This document shows, one piece after another, positions 21,284 through 30,329 of a stretch of 43,643 nt of DNA (positions within the stretch are counted from its first letter, which is position 1; each line of letters opens with the position of its first letter). Origin of the DNA: an uncultured Peptoniphilus sp. GTDB taxonomy: Bacteria > Bacillota > Clostridia > Tissierellales > Peptoniphilaceae. The notes below the pieces were generated by a model. That model was not told the DNA's origin, did not search any database, and saw nothing but the letters and a program-made list of their open reading frames with translations. The DNA lies in the NCBI GenBank assembly GCA_902489255.1, contig CABTZF010000015.1, positions 1 to 43,643 on the forward strand. The letters are read 5' to 3'. The position numbers and the translations under genes were made by a program.

Positions 21284-24115
21284 CTAATCATACATTGTCG
21301 GCAAATATCCGTCATCAGAAATTTTATTATCGTATTCACCATATCTATTATTAAATAATCCATTATCCTCAGCTTTAAAAGAATATATTTCTGATTTTGG
21401 TCTTTCATCCATATTATTTTTCCTAATTTTTGGACTTTGAATTTCAGTTTCTCCACTTATATTTGCATTTAGCATAGTTGCCATAGCATTATTATTTTTT
21501 ACCTTTTCATATGCTGCTTTTGCTTCATCATCATTCATATAACCTGTATATACTCTTGCTATTTTTATTTCAGCACTGCTTTGATATTCAAGGCTTCCGT
21601 TTGGGTTTGTATCGCCGCCTAAGAAAATGTAGTGAGGCGGTTCTTTGACATTTCCGGGAGAAAATTTTGTATCTACAAGCACTCCATTTTTATAGAGCCT
21701 TATATTCTCTTTATCATAAGTTGCCAAGAGATGTACTAATTCTCCTTGATTAATTTGTGTTTTTAATATATGATAGCTTCCTCCTATATGGACCCAAAAT
21801 TCTATAGTCTTTCCGTCTCCTGTTTCCTCAAAACAAAAACCTGAACTATTTGTATTGCCCATAGGGTCTGTATTGGCTGAAAGGTTGTGTGGAATATAGT
21901 ATAACTCTGCTGTAAATCCGTAAGTATTCATATCTTTATAAACTTGCGAATCTGTTGTATATCTTAAGCCGTTATCTACGCCGTTAAATATAACTGAATC
22001 TTTGGTAAACTTAGGGCTGCCTATAGTTTGCATTTCACGACCGTTGGCATCTTCCCCCTTTGACCTTTTGCTTATATTTACATCCAGAATATCTGGTGTT
22101 GTTTTTTTATAGGGTTTATCTCCTGTTAAAAATGCGGCTGTAATAGCTGCTCCTCTCTTTTTAAATGCATCTACAGGATATATATCTACTGTGTATTCTG
22201 TATTGGCGTTAAGAGAGTTAATTGTAGTTTTCATGATTTGCGGCATTGGAATAAGATGAAATCCTGACCAATCCTTTATGGTTTTTACAAGCTTTCCATT
22301 TTCCTTTAATTCAAATTCATAAGAGTGAACTATATCTCCTTTAACACTTGTTGGATCAACTTTAGCTTGGTTAAATTCGAGATCTACCGAAGTATTATTA
22401 ACTGTTGCTTTAACTTCAGTTCCTTCATCAAATTTTGGCCCCTTAGCCATGTCATATCTTTTGTCCGTATATGGAAAATCTTCCGGTTTAGAAGTATCAA
22501 AAGTCCAAGTTTGATCTATCCATTGATCTGAAATAAAATCTCTGTTTTTTATCGTAACTTTTGAATCTTCTACGCTGATTAACATACCTTGCGCACATTT
22601 GTCCGCTTCTTTAGGAATTGTACTTCCATTATTGTAGCCGCTTTCCATTTCGAAATAAGATAGAGAAACTGTATTAACCGCAGTAAAATTACCTTGCCAT
22701 ATGCTTCTGGGATGATTATTAGGTGAGTGAATATGTCCTGAAAATGTTACTGCCATAGGATAATCTTTAAAAATATCTTTACTCATATTGCCGTACCATT
22801 CTTCTGATACATAGAAAGTATTTCTTATGGGGTGGTGAAAAAATACAAATATTGGCTTATTGCCGGTATCCTCTTTTGCAGTTTTAAGTTGTTCTTTAAG
22901 CCATGGACTAACCAAAGTATAACTTCCACTCCATTGTTGCAAGTCAGGGCTTACTGTTATAAAATGGTAGCCGTTAATCTTGTAGTGACCATTAGGTTCG
23001 TCCCCGTAATATTTTTTGAATAACTCCCTGCTTCCTCCTTCATGATTTCCCATTGAAGCGTGAACAACCATTTTATTTCCCTTACGTAGTTCCTTTACCT
23101 TTTCATATTCTTTATATTGAGTTTCTGCACCGTTATTTGTGAGATCTCCTACAATAAATGTAGTGTCCGCCTTATTAGCTTCAAAAAAATTTAAAGCCTT
23201 TGTCGTTCTTTCAATTTGTTTTGGATTATTAGGATCCAAATGTATATCTGAAATTACTCCAAAGGTTACCGAACTCTTATTAGGTTGGTCTGGATTATCA
23301 GGATTATTTGGATTGTCAGGTTTGTTTGGATTGTCAGGTTTAATAGGAATTATTACATCTTCATTATCATAATAACCATGATCATGGTCATGATTTTTAT
23401 GTGTCGTTTCAAATGCTGTTGAGTTTGTATTAGTTTTATATGATGCACTGACTGCTAAAGTTTTATTACTTGATTTGAACTGAGATTTTTGTTTTTTATT
23501 TGGATTTATTGCTGTTTCTGTGCTAGCTTGCCCAATATTATTATATGCCACATTGAATATTCTGGCAGTTTCTGCTCTTGTTATAAAATTTTTGGGTTTA
23601 AAATTACCATCGGGATACCCGCTTAGAACTTTTTTTTCTACAAGAACAGCTACTGAACCCTTATTAATAATTTCATCACTATCTTTAAAATCTTTAAGAT
23701 CCATATCTTTAAGCCCGTAAGCTGCAGCCATAAGTTTTGCAGCTTCGTCACGACTGATGTATTCATTGCCATTAAAGTAGTCGCCATCTTGTAAATAGTA
23801 GTTTACAGCTTTTCTAACTTCTTTGTTGTACCAGTCGGTTCCCTTAATATCTTTAAAACTAAAGTCCATTTCTTTTTCCGCCTTCATATAATTGTTAATC
23901 ATAGTTACAAATTCCGCCCTAGTTATTTTACCTTCCGGTTTAAATTTACCATCAGGATATCCTTTCACAAGGCCTTTTACAGCTGCCCAATTAATATTTT
24001 CTTCCGCCCAATGTCCATTAACGTCTTTAAATGAAGTTGCTTTTACATTTAAAGGCATAGATAAAAATACCATTACTAATGTCATCAAAATGGGCAATAA
24101 TTTTTTAAAACTCAT
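21284..24115 (-). CDS. SLH-anchored metallophosphoesterase with LamG-like domain
   Basis: This is a 943-residue exported protein: signal peptide (1-26), three SLH repeats (about 28-192; VKGYPDGKFKPEGKITRAEF is typical), a His/Asp cluster (HDHDH) and a Pro-Asp-Asn linker (258-280). A calcineurin-type phosphoesterase domain follows (283-470) with metal ligands in SDIH (289-292), GDLTN (323-327), GNHE (356-359), FFHHP and GHIH (460-463). A fibronectin-like segment (about 575-665) and a concanavalin/LamG-like domain (about 690-870) end the protein. SLH repeats bind pyruvylated wall polymer, so it displays a phosphatase or nucleotidase on the surface. The start has GGAAGGAAGG. Confidence 0.88.
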   Translation of the reverse strand: MSFKKLLPILMTLVMVFLSMPLNVKATSFKDVNGHWAEENINWAAVKGLVKGYPDGKFKPEGKITRAEFVTMINNYMKAEKEMDFSFKDIKGTDWYNKEVRKAVNYYLQDGDYFNGNEYISRDEAAKLMAAAYGLKDMDLKDFKDSDEIINKGSVAVLVEKKVLSGYPDGNFKPKNFITRAETARIFNVAYNNIGQASTETAINPNKKQKSQFKSSNKTLAVSASYKTNTNSTAFETTHKNHDHDHGYYDNEDVIIPIKPDNPNKPDNPNNPDNPDQPNKSSVTFGVISDIHLDPNNPKQIERTTKALNFFEANKADTTFIVGDLTNNGAETQYKEYEKVKELRKGNKMVVHASMGNHEGGSRELFKKYYGDEPNGHYKINGYHFITVSPDLQQWSGSYTLVSPWLKEQLKTAKEDTGNKPIFVFFHHPIRNTFYVSEEWYGNMSKDIFKDYPMAVTFSGHIHSPNNHPRSIWQGNFTAVNTVSLSYFEMESGYNNGSTIPKEADKCAQGMLISVEDSKVTIKNRDFISDQWIDQTWTFDTSKPEDFPYTDKRYDMAKGPKFDEGTEVKATVNNTSVDLEFNQAKVDPTSVKGDIVHSYEFELKENGKLVKTIKDWSGFHLIPMPQIMKTTINSLNANTEYTVDIYPVDAFKKRGAAITAAFLTGDKPYKKTTPDILDVNISKRSKGEDANGREMQTIGSPKFTKDSVIFNGVDNGLRYTTDSQVYKDMNTYGFTAELYYIPHNLSANTDPMGNTNSSGFCFEETGDGKTIEFWVHIGGSYHILKTQINQGELVHLLATYDKENIRLYKNGVLVDTKFSPGNVKEPPHYIFLGGDTNPNGSLEYQSSAEIKIARVYTGYMNDDEAKAAYEKVKNNNAMATMLNANISGETEIQSPKIRKNNMDERPKSEIYSFKAEDNGLFNNRYGEYDNKISDDGYLPTMYD

Positions 24116-24249
24116 TTTTTCCTTCCTTCCTTTTCTGATAAAATATTATATTACCTACTAAATATAATGAAATTTTGTAAATGTATCGTATGTTTAGGGA
24201 AAATATTTTATATATTTAAAATTTTTAAAAAGAAGGAAGGAAAAAATGA
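24112..24249. repeat. 18-bp inverted repeats flanking the SLH-gene promoter segment
   Basis: GAAGGAAGGAAAAAATGA occurs on the minus strand at 24129-24112, where it is the ribosome binding site and start of the SLH gene. It occurs again, perfectly, on the plus strand at 24232-24249. The 102 bp between them contain a leftward TATAAT (24144-24149). On the plus side the copy leads only to a 7-codon frame. This could be an invertible promoter element or a relic of a duplicated leader. The repeat itself is seen directly. Confidence 0.7.
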
Positions 24250-24359
24250 TTAAAATTTATAAGAAATAGGCTTATTATTCACTTATCATTTAATTTCCAT
24301 ATATTGGGTTGGAATTTCAAATCTTTATCAGTGCTTATAAAAAATAGTTTTACAGCCTA

Positions 24360-24412
24360 TAAAAAATCCTTGTAGAGTAGACTTTTTTCATTGTCCACCC
24401 CACAAGGATCTT
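24360..24412 (-). terminator. terminator of the tRNA-Arg transcript
   Basis: On the minus strand ATCCTTGT (24409-24402) pairs with ACAAGGAT (24373-24366), with partial pairing inside the long loop, and TTTTT follows. It lies just downstream of the tRNA. Confidence 0.7.
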
Positions 24413-24443
24413 TATTAAAAAAAACTACCCGTTTTTTTTAATT

Positions 24444-24519
24444 TGGTGCATCCAGAGGGACTTGAACCCCCAATCTCTAGCTTCGGAAGCTATTGCTTTA
24501 TCCCTTAGGCTATGGATGC
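24444..24519 (-). tRNA. tRNA-Arg (anticodon CCG)
   Basis: A 76-nt cloverleaf on the minus strand has acceptor GCATCCA paired with TGGATGC, discriminator A, encoded CCA and a T-arm with GGGGGTTCAAGTCCCTC. The 7-nt anticodon loop is TTCCGAA, with anticodon CCG at plus-strand 24484-24486. The anticodon stem has four clean pairs plus one A-G mismatch at its base. It would read CGG codons, which are rare in such an AT-rich genome. Confidence 0.95.
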
Positions 24520-24697
24520 ATAGGTCTGATATTTTTAAAATTTTTTATAAACTCAACTCTCCTATGCCTGTGTGAATTTATTTATATTAACCCCTTGAAT
24601 CTTAAGAACGATTATAAAAATATGTTCTGAAAAAGTAAAAAGCTACCTTTAAGAATCCTTACTAATTTTTTATTTTATTTCCAATAAAAGTTTATTT

Positions 24698-25627
24698 TTA
24701 TAATTTACCTTTCCATTCTTTCTTAACCATTTCATAATCTTCCATTAAATTATCTAAGATATCTTTTAAACTTTCAATTTTATTTAAGTAATAAAGTCCC
24801 TCTCCTGCATAAATTGAACCTTCATCAACATTTCCCATTACAGCTTTTTTGCCGGAACCTGTGGCAAGTTCAAAAAATTTTTCCAAATCTCCTCCTGACA
24901 TTTCTATTTGATTGAGCTTTAGGGATAATTTATTTTTTATAACCCTGCAAGGTCCTTTTGTTCTTATTCCTGTTACTAAAGTGTCTGAATCTTTAGCATT
25001 AATAAGAGCTTCTTTAAAAGCATCGGCTACCGGTGTTTCTTTTGTCAATAGAAGTTTGGTCCCGATTTGAACACCCCTTGCACCCAAAACTTCAGCTGCA
25101 AAGATATGCTTGCCTAAATAAATTCCTCCGGCAGAGATAACAGGTATCTTTACGCTGTCAACAATAGCAGGTAGTTCCGGAAAAGTATGTAAAGAGCCAA
25201 TATGACCTCCGGCTTCGGCTCCTTCAAAAATAATGGCTGTTGCGCCTTCCTTTTCAACACTTTTTGCCATTTTTGTATTAGCTATTATTGGAATAACTTT
25301 TATTCCTGCTGATAACCATTTTTTAAAATAGGGTTTGGGATTTCCTGCTCCCACCGTAATGATTTTTACACCTTCTTCTATTACAACATCTGCCAATTTA
25401 TCTATATCTTTATTTAAAATTACAATATTAACTCCAAAAGGTTTATCAGTAAGTTTTCGTATTTTTCTAATTTCTTCTCTAACTTCCTCAGCAGTAAACC
25501 CTCCCGATGCTATAAGTCCTAAACCTCCTGCTTCTGAAACCTTTGCCGCAAACTGAGCTGTTGTGATATTTGCCATAGCCCCTTGGATAATTGGATATTT
25601 TATATCAAAAATTTTATTTATATCCAT
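24698..25627 (-). CDS. fabK: FabK-like enoyl-ACP reductase / nitronate monooxygenase family
   Basis: This 309-residue FMN-dependent TIM-barrel protein has IKYPIIQGAMANI at the N-terminus, the phosphate/FMN segment EGAEAGGHIG, ISAGGI and a late VIKNKLS segment that I recognise from FabK. FabK reduces trans-2-enoyl-ACP with NAD(P)H and replaces FabI in many Firmicutes. Nitronate monooxygenases share the fold, so a different oxidoreductase role is possible. No other fatty-acid gene lies beside it; the tRNA-Arg gene and the phosphate operon flank it. The ATG has GAGGTG 5 bp upstream. Confidence 0.8.
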   Translation of the reverse strand: MDINKIFDIKYPIIQGAMANITTAQFAAKVSEAGGLGLIASGGFTAEEVREEIRKIRKLTDKPFGVNIVILNKDIDKLADVVIEEGVKIITVGAGNPKPYFKKWLSAGIKVIPIIANTKMAKSVEKEGATAIIFEGAEAGGHIGSLHTFPELPAIVDSVKIPVISAGGIYLGKHIFAAEVLGARGVQIGTKLLLTKETPVADAFKEALINAKDSDTLVTGIRTKGPCRVIKNKLSLKLNQIEMSGGDLEKFFELATGSGKKAVMGNVDEGSIYAGEGLYYLNKIESLKDILDNLMEDYEMVKKEWKGKL

Positions 25628-25673
25628 AATTCACCTCAGTATTAGTTTATCTTAAAAATATTAGAATTGCAAA

Positions 25674-25714
25674 AAAAGATTGGACCATCAAATAATTGAT
25701 GGCTCAATCCTTTC
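25674..25714. terminator. terminator of the phosphate operon
   Basis: A long stem centred on CCATCAA and TTGATGG (arms about 25677-25692 and 25697-25714, with one mismatch) begins inside the stop codon of the sensor kinase. On the minus strand it ends in a run of T. It separates the pst-pho operon from fabK. Confidence 0.85.
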
Positions 25715-27383
25715 TGTTTTTATATAGACTGACTTTAAATTTTGTGCCAAGACCTAGTTTTGAAGATACTTCTATTTTGCCGTCAATGGAAGAAAGAACA
25801 TGCTTTACAATTGAAAGCCCAAGCCCTGTTCCTTCAATTTTTTTAGAACGAGACCTGTCAACCCTATAAAATCTTTCAAATATTCTGTCTAAATCAGCAT
25901 TAGATATTCCAATACCCGAATCCACGACTTCTACTTGTACTTTTTCTTCTCCGTCTGTAATTCTTATATCTAAATTTCCATTATTTTTATTGTATTTTAT
26001 ACCATTACTTACAAGATTTGAAAATAGTTCCCACATCATTGTCTTATTTTCATAAACCGCTCCATCTCCTGTAAGACTTGTTTTAATATTCATTTTAACG
26101 AGTTCAATTTCCTGGCTTTTAATTATATCTTCAAACAGTTCTCTTAGATTAATATTTTCTCTTGTAAAAGAATCTCTTTTATCCAAGCCCGATATTTTCA
26201 TTATGTCTTCAATCAAATTTAACAGCCGTTTTGAATCATTATAAATTAATTCATAAAACTCTTTTTTGCTTGCTTCAGAATCAACCATATCTTTGGCCAA
26301 AAGTTCAGAAAAACCACAAATTGAGGTTAGTGGCGTCTTTAATTCATGACTTACATTTGATGAAAATTCTTCCCTTAATCTCAATGCCCTTATTGACTCA
26401 GTTTCATCAATAAATAGTAAGACGACTCCCTTAACCTTATTATCCTCAAATACAGGATTTATATAAGACTTAAATTCTCTTTGTCCGATTTCAATAATCT
26501 GTTCGGAATTTTGACCCTTCAAAGCCCCATCAACCAGCTGTAAAATTTCACTATCTCTAATTAGGTTCAAAAGATTTTTACCTATTAAATTTCTGTTTGT
26601 GCTGAAAAGTTGTTGGGCCGACTTATTAACAGATAAAAGTATTTTTTTCTCATCTATTATTATTAGTGATTCTTTCATATTTGACAAAATAGTTTCAATT
26701 GTATCCTTCTCTCTTTTTATTTCTTTAAGATTTTTAGCTATGATTTGATTTTGCCCGTTTATCTTCATAATAAAAGGACTGATTTCGGGGAACTCATTAA
26801 TATCTACATTTGTTAAACTTCCATTTATATTTAACAAAGGTTCTACGGTCTTCATTGTAAATTTACCGGCAATTATAATTCCAACTATAAATATTGCAAA
26901 AGAAATAAGAAGCACAACAGGAAGTACTCTTAAAAATGCCCCCATAATACTATCAACTTCTTTTGATAACCTTAAAACTTGTCCATTATTTAAAAGAAAA
27001 GAAACGTAATAGGAATCTGTAGCAAGTGTTGTAGAAAATCTTTTGTTTTCAGCAAATCCAAATTTTTTTGCATTTTTAAATTCAGGTCTATCTTTATGAG
27101 TAGGCATGAATTTTGGGTCTTCGGCAGTATCAAATACAACATCTCCATTAGAATCAATTAAACTGATTCTGAAGGTCTTGGTTTTATTTGCCACATCTTC
27201 CAAATATGAAAGCTTATCTCCTTCTCTATCCATGCTAATTTTCAAGACATTGCAAAGTCTAAATAAGTCTACCTGAGAAACCTTGCAATAATTTTGATAA
27301 TTGATAAATAATGATGAAATTGTTGATAAGAATAAAACAAAAAAACTAAGTAAGATTAAATACCTGTAGACACGTCTTTTCAT
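25704..27383 (-). CDS. phoR: PhoR-like sensor histidine kinase
   Basis: This 559-residue membrane kinase has TM1 (residues 7-28), an extracellular sensor of about 120 residues, TM2 (153-173) and a PAS domain (about 230-330). The HisKA domain has phosphoacceptor His346 (NVSHELKTPL) and the HATPase has N-box NLVSNGIKYNKNN, G1 VVDSGIGI and G2 GTGLGLSIV. The layout matches PhoR of the phosphate system. It follows the response regulator by 2 bp and closes the pst-phoU operon, which supports a phosphate-sensing role. It is probably held in check by PhoU and PstB when phosphate is plentiful. Confidence 0.92.
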   Translation of the reverse strand: MKRRVYRYLILLSFFVLFLSTISSLFINYQNYCKVSQVDLFRLCNVLKISMDREGDKLSYLEDVANKTKTFRISLIDSNGDVVFDTAEDPKFMPTHKDRPEFKNAKKFGFAENKRFSTTLATDSYYVSFLLNNGQVLRLSKEVDSIMGAFLRVLPVVLLISFAIFIVGIIIAGKFTMKTVEPLLNINGSLTNVDINEFPEISPFIMKINGQNQIIAKNLKEIKREKDTIETILSNMKESLIIIDEKKILLSVNKSAQQLFSTNRNLIGKNLLNLIRDSEILQLVDGALKGQNSEQIIEIGQREFKSYINPVFEDNKVKGVVLLFIDETESIRALRLREEFSSNVSHELKTPLTSICGFSELLAKDMVDSEASKKEFYELIYNDSKRLLNLIEDIMKISGLDKRDSFTRENINLRELFEDIIKSQEIELVKMNIKTSLTGDGAVYENKTMMWELFSNLVSNGIKYNKNNGNLDIRITDGEEKVQVEVVDSGIGISNADLDRIFERFYRVDRSRSKKIEGTGLGLSIVKHVLSSIDGKIEVSSKLGLGTKFKVSLYKNRKD

Positions 27384-27385
27384 AT

Positions 27386-28066
27386 TTATTCCTTACTTGA
27401 AAGCATATATCCTACACCTCTTATAGTTTTAATATACTTTCTTTTTTCTCCTAATTTATCTCTTAACAATTTTATATGCATATCAACAGTTCTTGTTTCA
27501 CCTTCATAGTCATAACCCCAGATATAAGTTAAAAGTTTTTCTCTTGAAATAACTATATCCCTATTTAATATTAGATATTTCAGAAGCTCATATTCTTTAA
27601 AAGTAAAATTTACAACTTTTTCATCAATAGTTACCAATCTTTTTAAATTATCTATAACTATACCATTGAATTTAATAAATTTTTCATTTGAATTTGTAGT
27701 ATTGGCACGTCTTTCTATAGCACCAACTCTTGATAAAAGCTCCATAACTGAAAAAGGTTTTTTAATATAATCATCAGCGCCTAAATCCAAGGCTGAAATA
27801 ATATCATATTCACCTGTCTTGGCTGTTATCATCATAACCCAAATTCCGGCGGTCATTGGATTTGCCTTTAACCTCTTTAAAATTTCAATACCGTCAATAT
27901 CCGGTAGCATAATATCTAAAAGAACCAAACTCGGCAACTTAAGACTCAACTGATTAAAGAAATCTTTGCCGTTTTCAAAGCAACTTACCTCATACCCCTT
28001 GCTCTTTAAAGAATATTCAATTAACTTTAAGATAGAAGTATCATCTTCTACAACATAAACAATCAT
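27386..28066 (-). CDS. phoB: PhoB/PhoP-like response regulator
   Basis: This 226-residue OmpR-family regulator has a receiver domain (1-115) with acidic pocket EDD (7-9), phosphoacceptor Asp51 (LLDIMLPD) and Lys in DDYIKKPF. The C-terminal winged helix (about 130-225) includes WGYDYEGETRTVDMHIKLLR. It lies 4 bp after phoU and immediately before the sensor kinase. It is the likely activator that binds the 11-bp-spaced repeats upstream of pstS. The start follows AGAAGGATGATTAG. Confidence 0.93.
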   Translation of the reverse strand: MIVYVVEDDTSILKLIEYSLKSKGYEVSCFENGKDFFNQLSLKLPSLVLLDIMLPDIDGIEILKRLKANPMTAGIWVMMITAKTGEYDIISALDLGADDYIKKPFSVMELLSRVGAIERRANTTNSNEKFIKFNGIVIDNLKRLVTIDEKVVNFTFKEYELLKYLILNRDIVISREKLLTYIWGYDYEGETRTVDMHIKLLRDKLGEKRKYIKTIRGVGYMLSSKE

Positions 28067-28070
28067 CTAA

Positions 28071-28697
28071 TCATCCTTCTATTGAAAATATTACCCAATC
28101 AGCTATATTAACTGCGTGATCAGCTATTCTTTCAAGATATTTAGCTATCATAATAAAATCTATGGCAGCTGCCGGATCAAATCCGTTCTTAATTTCGTCA
28201 ACCAGTTGATCTCTTATACTTACAAAAAAGTTATCAACTATGTCATCTTCACGATCAATTTTTTTAGCAACTTCAAGATCACCGTTTACAAAAGAATTTA
28301 TTGAATTATTTACAATATCAATAGTTGCTGTTGCCATTTTATAAATTATTGGGAACTTTTCATCATAACCATCCGGTAAAATCATACAAATTTCTGCAAT
28401 ATCTCTTGCATTATCCCCAATTCTTTCCATATCGGTTATCATCTTTAGAGCTGAAGAAACTCTTCTTAAATCTCCGGCAGCCGGTTGTTGTTCTACAAAA
28501 AGTTTCAGACAATGTTTTTGAATTATGCTTTCATAAATATCTATTCTCTCTTCATAATTATAAACTTCTTGTGCAACTTTTTCATCTTTTTCCTTAAATA
28601 AAGAGATGGACTTTTTAATTGCATTTTCAATTAACATTGACATTTCCAACAAAAGATTGTTCAGTTTATCTAAATCCTTGTCAAATCTTTCTCTCAT
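28071..28697 (-). CDS. phoU: phosphate signalling protein PhoU
   Basis: This 208-residue all-helical protein has two PhoU repeats (about 8-95 and 110-200), each with the metal-binding E/DxxxD pattern (DMERIGDNARDIAE; YLERIADHAVNIAD). PhoU links the Pst transporter to the kinase and represses the regulon when phosphate is sufficient. I chose the ATG at 28697, 10 bp after GGGAGG; the in-frame TTG at 28706 is only 1 bp from that site. The gene begins 1 bp beyond the pstB stop. Confidence 0.96.
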   Translation of the reverse strand: MRERFDKDLDKLNNLLLEMSMLIENAIKKSISLFKEKDEKVAQEVYNYEERIDIYESIIQKHCLKLFVEQQPAAGDLRRVSSALKMITDMERIGDNARDIAEICMILPDGYDEKFPIIYKMATATIDIVNNSINSFVNGDLEVAKKIDREDDIVDNFFVSIRDQLVDEIKNGFDPAAAIDFIMIAKYLERIADHAVNIADWVIFSIEG

Positions 28698-28698
28698 A

Positions 28699-29454
28699 TC
28701 AACCAAACCTCCCTGTTATATACTTCTCTGTTTTTTCATTCTTTGGATTTTGGAAAATATCTAAAGTCGACCCTTGTTCAACAATTACCCCATTTAAGAA
28801 AAAAGCTGTTTTGTCTGAAATTCTTGAAGCTTGTTGCATATTGTGAGTTACAATTACAATAGTATAATTTTCTTTTAAATCTTGAGCTAAATCTTCAATC
28901 TTTCCGGTTGAAACCGGGTCTAAAGCTGAAGTAGGCTCATCCATTAAAATTACTTCCGGATTAACTGCAATGGCTCTGGCAATGCATAGCCTTTGTTGTT
29001 GACCTCCGGATAAGGAAAGTGCACTTTTCTTTAAATCTGCTTTGACTTCGTCCCAAATAGCTGCTTGTTTTAATGAAGATTCTACAATTTCATCAAGCTT
29101 AGCCTTATTCTTAACACCATGAGTTTTTGGACCATAGGCTATATTTTCATAAATTGACATTGGGAAGGGATTGGGTTGTTGAAAAACCATACCGACTCTT
29201 TTACGAAGATTATTTACATCATAATTCTTTGCATAAATATTTTGACCGTCTAAGGTAACTTTCCCTTCTATTTTACAACCGACAACTAAGTCATTCATCC
29301 TGTTCAAACATTTTAGAAGAGTTGATTTACCACAACCGGACGGACCGATAAAAGCAAGAATTTCATTTTCTCTCACATCTAAATTTACACTGTGAAGGGC
29401 TTGAAAATCTCCATAAAAAAGATCTAAATCCTCCACCTTTATTTTTTCTTCCAT
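28699..29454 (-). CDS. pstB: phosphate ABC transporter ATP-binding protein PstB
   Basis: This 251-residue ABC ATPase has Walker A GPSGCGKS (37-44), Q-loop QQPNPFPMSIYENIAYG typical of PstB, signature LSGGQQQRLCIARAI, and Walker B VILMDEPTSALDP followed by the switch His in VTHNMQQA. Length is normal. The start shares one base with the pstA stop (TAATG), behind GGAGG. It powers phosphate import with PstC and PstA and takes part in signalling with PhoU. Confidence 0.98.
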   Translation of the reverse strand: MEEKIKVEDLDLFYGDFQALHSVNLDVRENEILAFIGPSGCGKSTLLKCLNRMNDLVVGCKIEGKVTLDGQNIYAKNYDVNNLRKRVGMVFQQPNPFPMSIYENIAYGPKTHGVKNKAKLDEIVESSLKQAAIWDEVKADLKKSALSLSGGQQQRLCIARAIAVNPEVILMDEPTSALDPVSTGKIEDLAQDLKENYTIVIVTHNMQQASRISDKTAFFLNGVIVEQGSTLDIFQNPKNEKTEKYITGRFG

Positions 29455-30329
29455 TATTTAACCTCCATTAATTTACTTGCAAGTTTAGAAGAAATTGAAT
29501 TAATAATTAAAACTAAAACTAACAAAACCATCCCTGTGGCATATGCTTCGCCTACATATAAGCCTTCAGATGAAAGCATATACATATGGAGGGCAAGAGT
29601 TCTTGAAGAAGACCTTAAACCTCTGGGCATTGCGGTTGAAGTTCCTAATGTAAACATCAGTGCTGCCGTTTCACCAATTACACGCCCAACAGAAAGAATA
29701 ATACCCGATAAAATTCCAGGTATGGCTATGGGCAAAACTACCACAAATATTGTACGAAGTTTTCCTGCACCCAAAGCATAAGAACCTTGTCTGATGCTGG
29801 GATGTATAGATTTCAACGCTTCTTCTGTTGCTCTGATAATTATAGGCAAAATCATAATTGCAACAGTAAAGGCACCTGAATATATTGAGTATCCAAATTT
29901 TAACAGCATACCGAAAAATAACATTCCAAACAAACCATAAATAATTGACGGAATACCCGAAAGAGTTTCTGTTGCAAGTCTAATAGTTTGAACAAGTTTT
30001 GATTCTACATCAGTATATTCTACAAGATAAATGGCTGTAAAAATGCCTATTGGGCTGGCTATAAGAATTGCCATTAACACCGTAATTACTGTTGTCACAA
30101 TAGCAGGACCCATAGATACATTTTTTGTAGTGTAATGTAGCGAAAGCATTGAAAGTTTAAAAGAGAAAAGTCCTTTAACAATTACAAATACAACAATAAG
30201 CATTAGCATACCAAAGGTAAAAATTATTGAAAATCTTGAGAAAATTTTGTAATAAGATATTTTACCAAAAATATGCAAAGCTAAAGCAAGACCCACTAAT
30301 GCCAAGATAAATCCCAATAAATATATCAT
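29454..30329 (-). CDS. pstA: phosphate ABC transporter permease PstA
   Basis: This 291-residue permease has about six membrane helices and the BPD_transp_1 cytoplasmic coupling loop EALKSIHPSIRQGSYALGAGKLRTI (described by its ends, about residues 165-190). The ETLSGIPSIIYGLFGMLFF segment is diagnostic of PstA. It overlaps pstC by 4 bp (ATGA) and pstB by 1 bp. It forms the phosphate channel with PstC in the cytoplasmic membrane. Confidence 0.97.
   Translation of the reverse strand: MIYLLGFILALVGLALALHIFGKISYYKIFSRFSIIFTFGMLMLIVVFVIVKGLFSFKLSMLSLHYTTKNVSMGPAIVTTVITVLMAILIASPIGIFTAIYLVEYTDVESKLVQTIRLATETLSGIPSIIYGLFGMLFFGMLLKFGYSIYSGAFTVAIMILPIIIRATEEALKSIHPSIRQGSYALGAGKLRTIFVVVLPIAIPGILSGIILSVGRVIGETAALMFTLGTSTAMPRGLRSSSRTLALHMYMLSSEGLYVGEAYATGMVLLVLVLIINSISSKLASKLMEVK

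Noticed and set aside
23139..23372. Plus-strand frame with Leu/Ser/Gly repeats
   Set aside because: It is the antisense of the Pro-Asp-Asn linker and phosphoesterase of the SLH protein; the repeats simply mirror the linker codons.
24246..24269. Seven-codon frame after the plus-strand copy of the 18-bp repeat as a gene
   Set aside because: It is too short and carries no signal beyond the duplicated ribosome binding site; treated as part of the inverted repeat instead.
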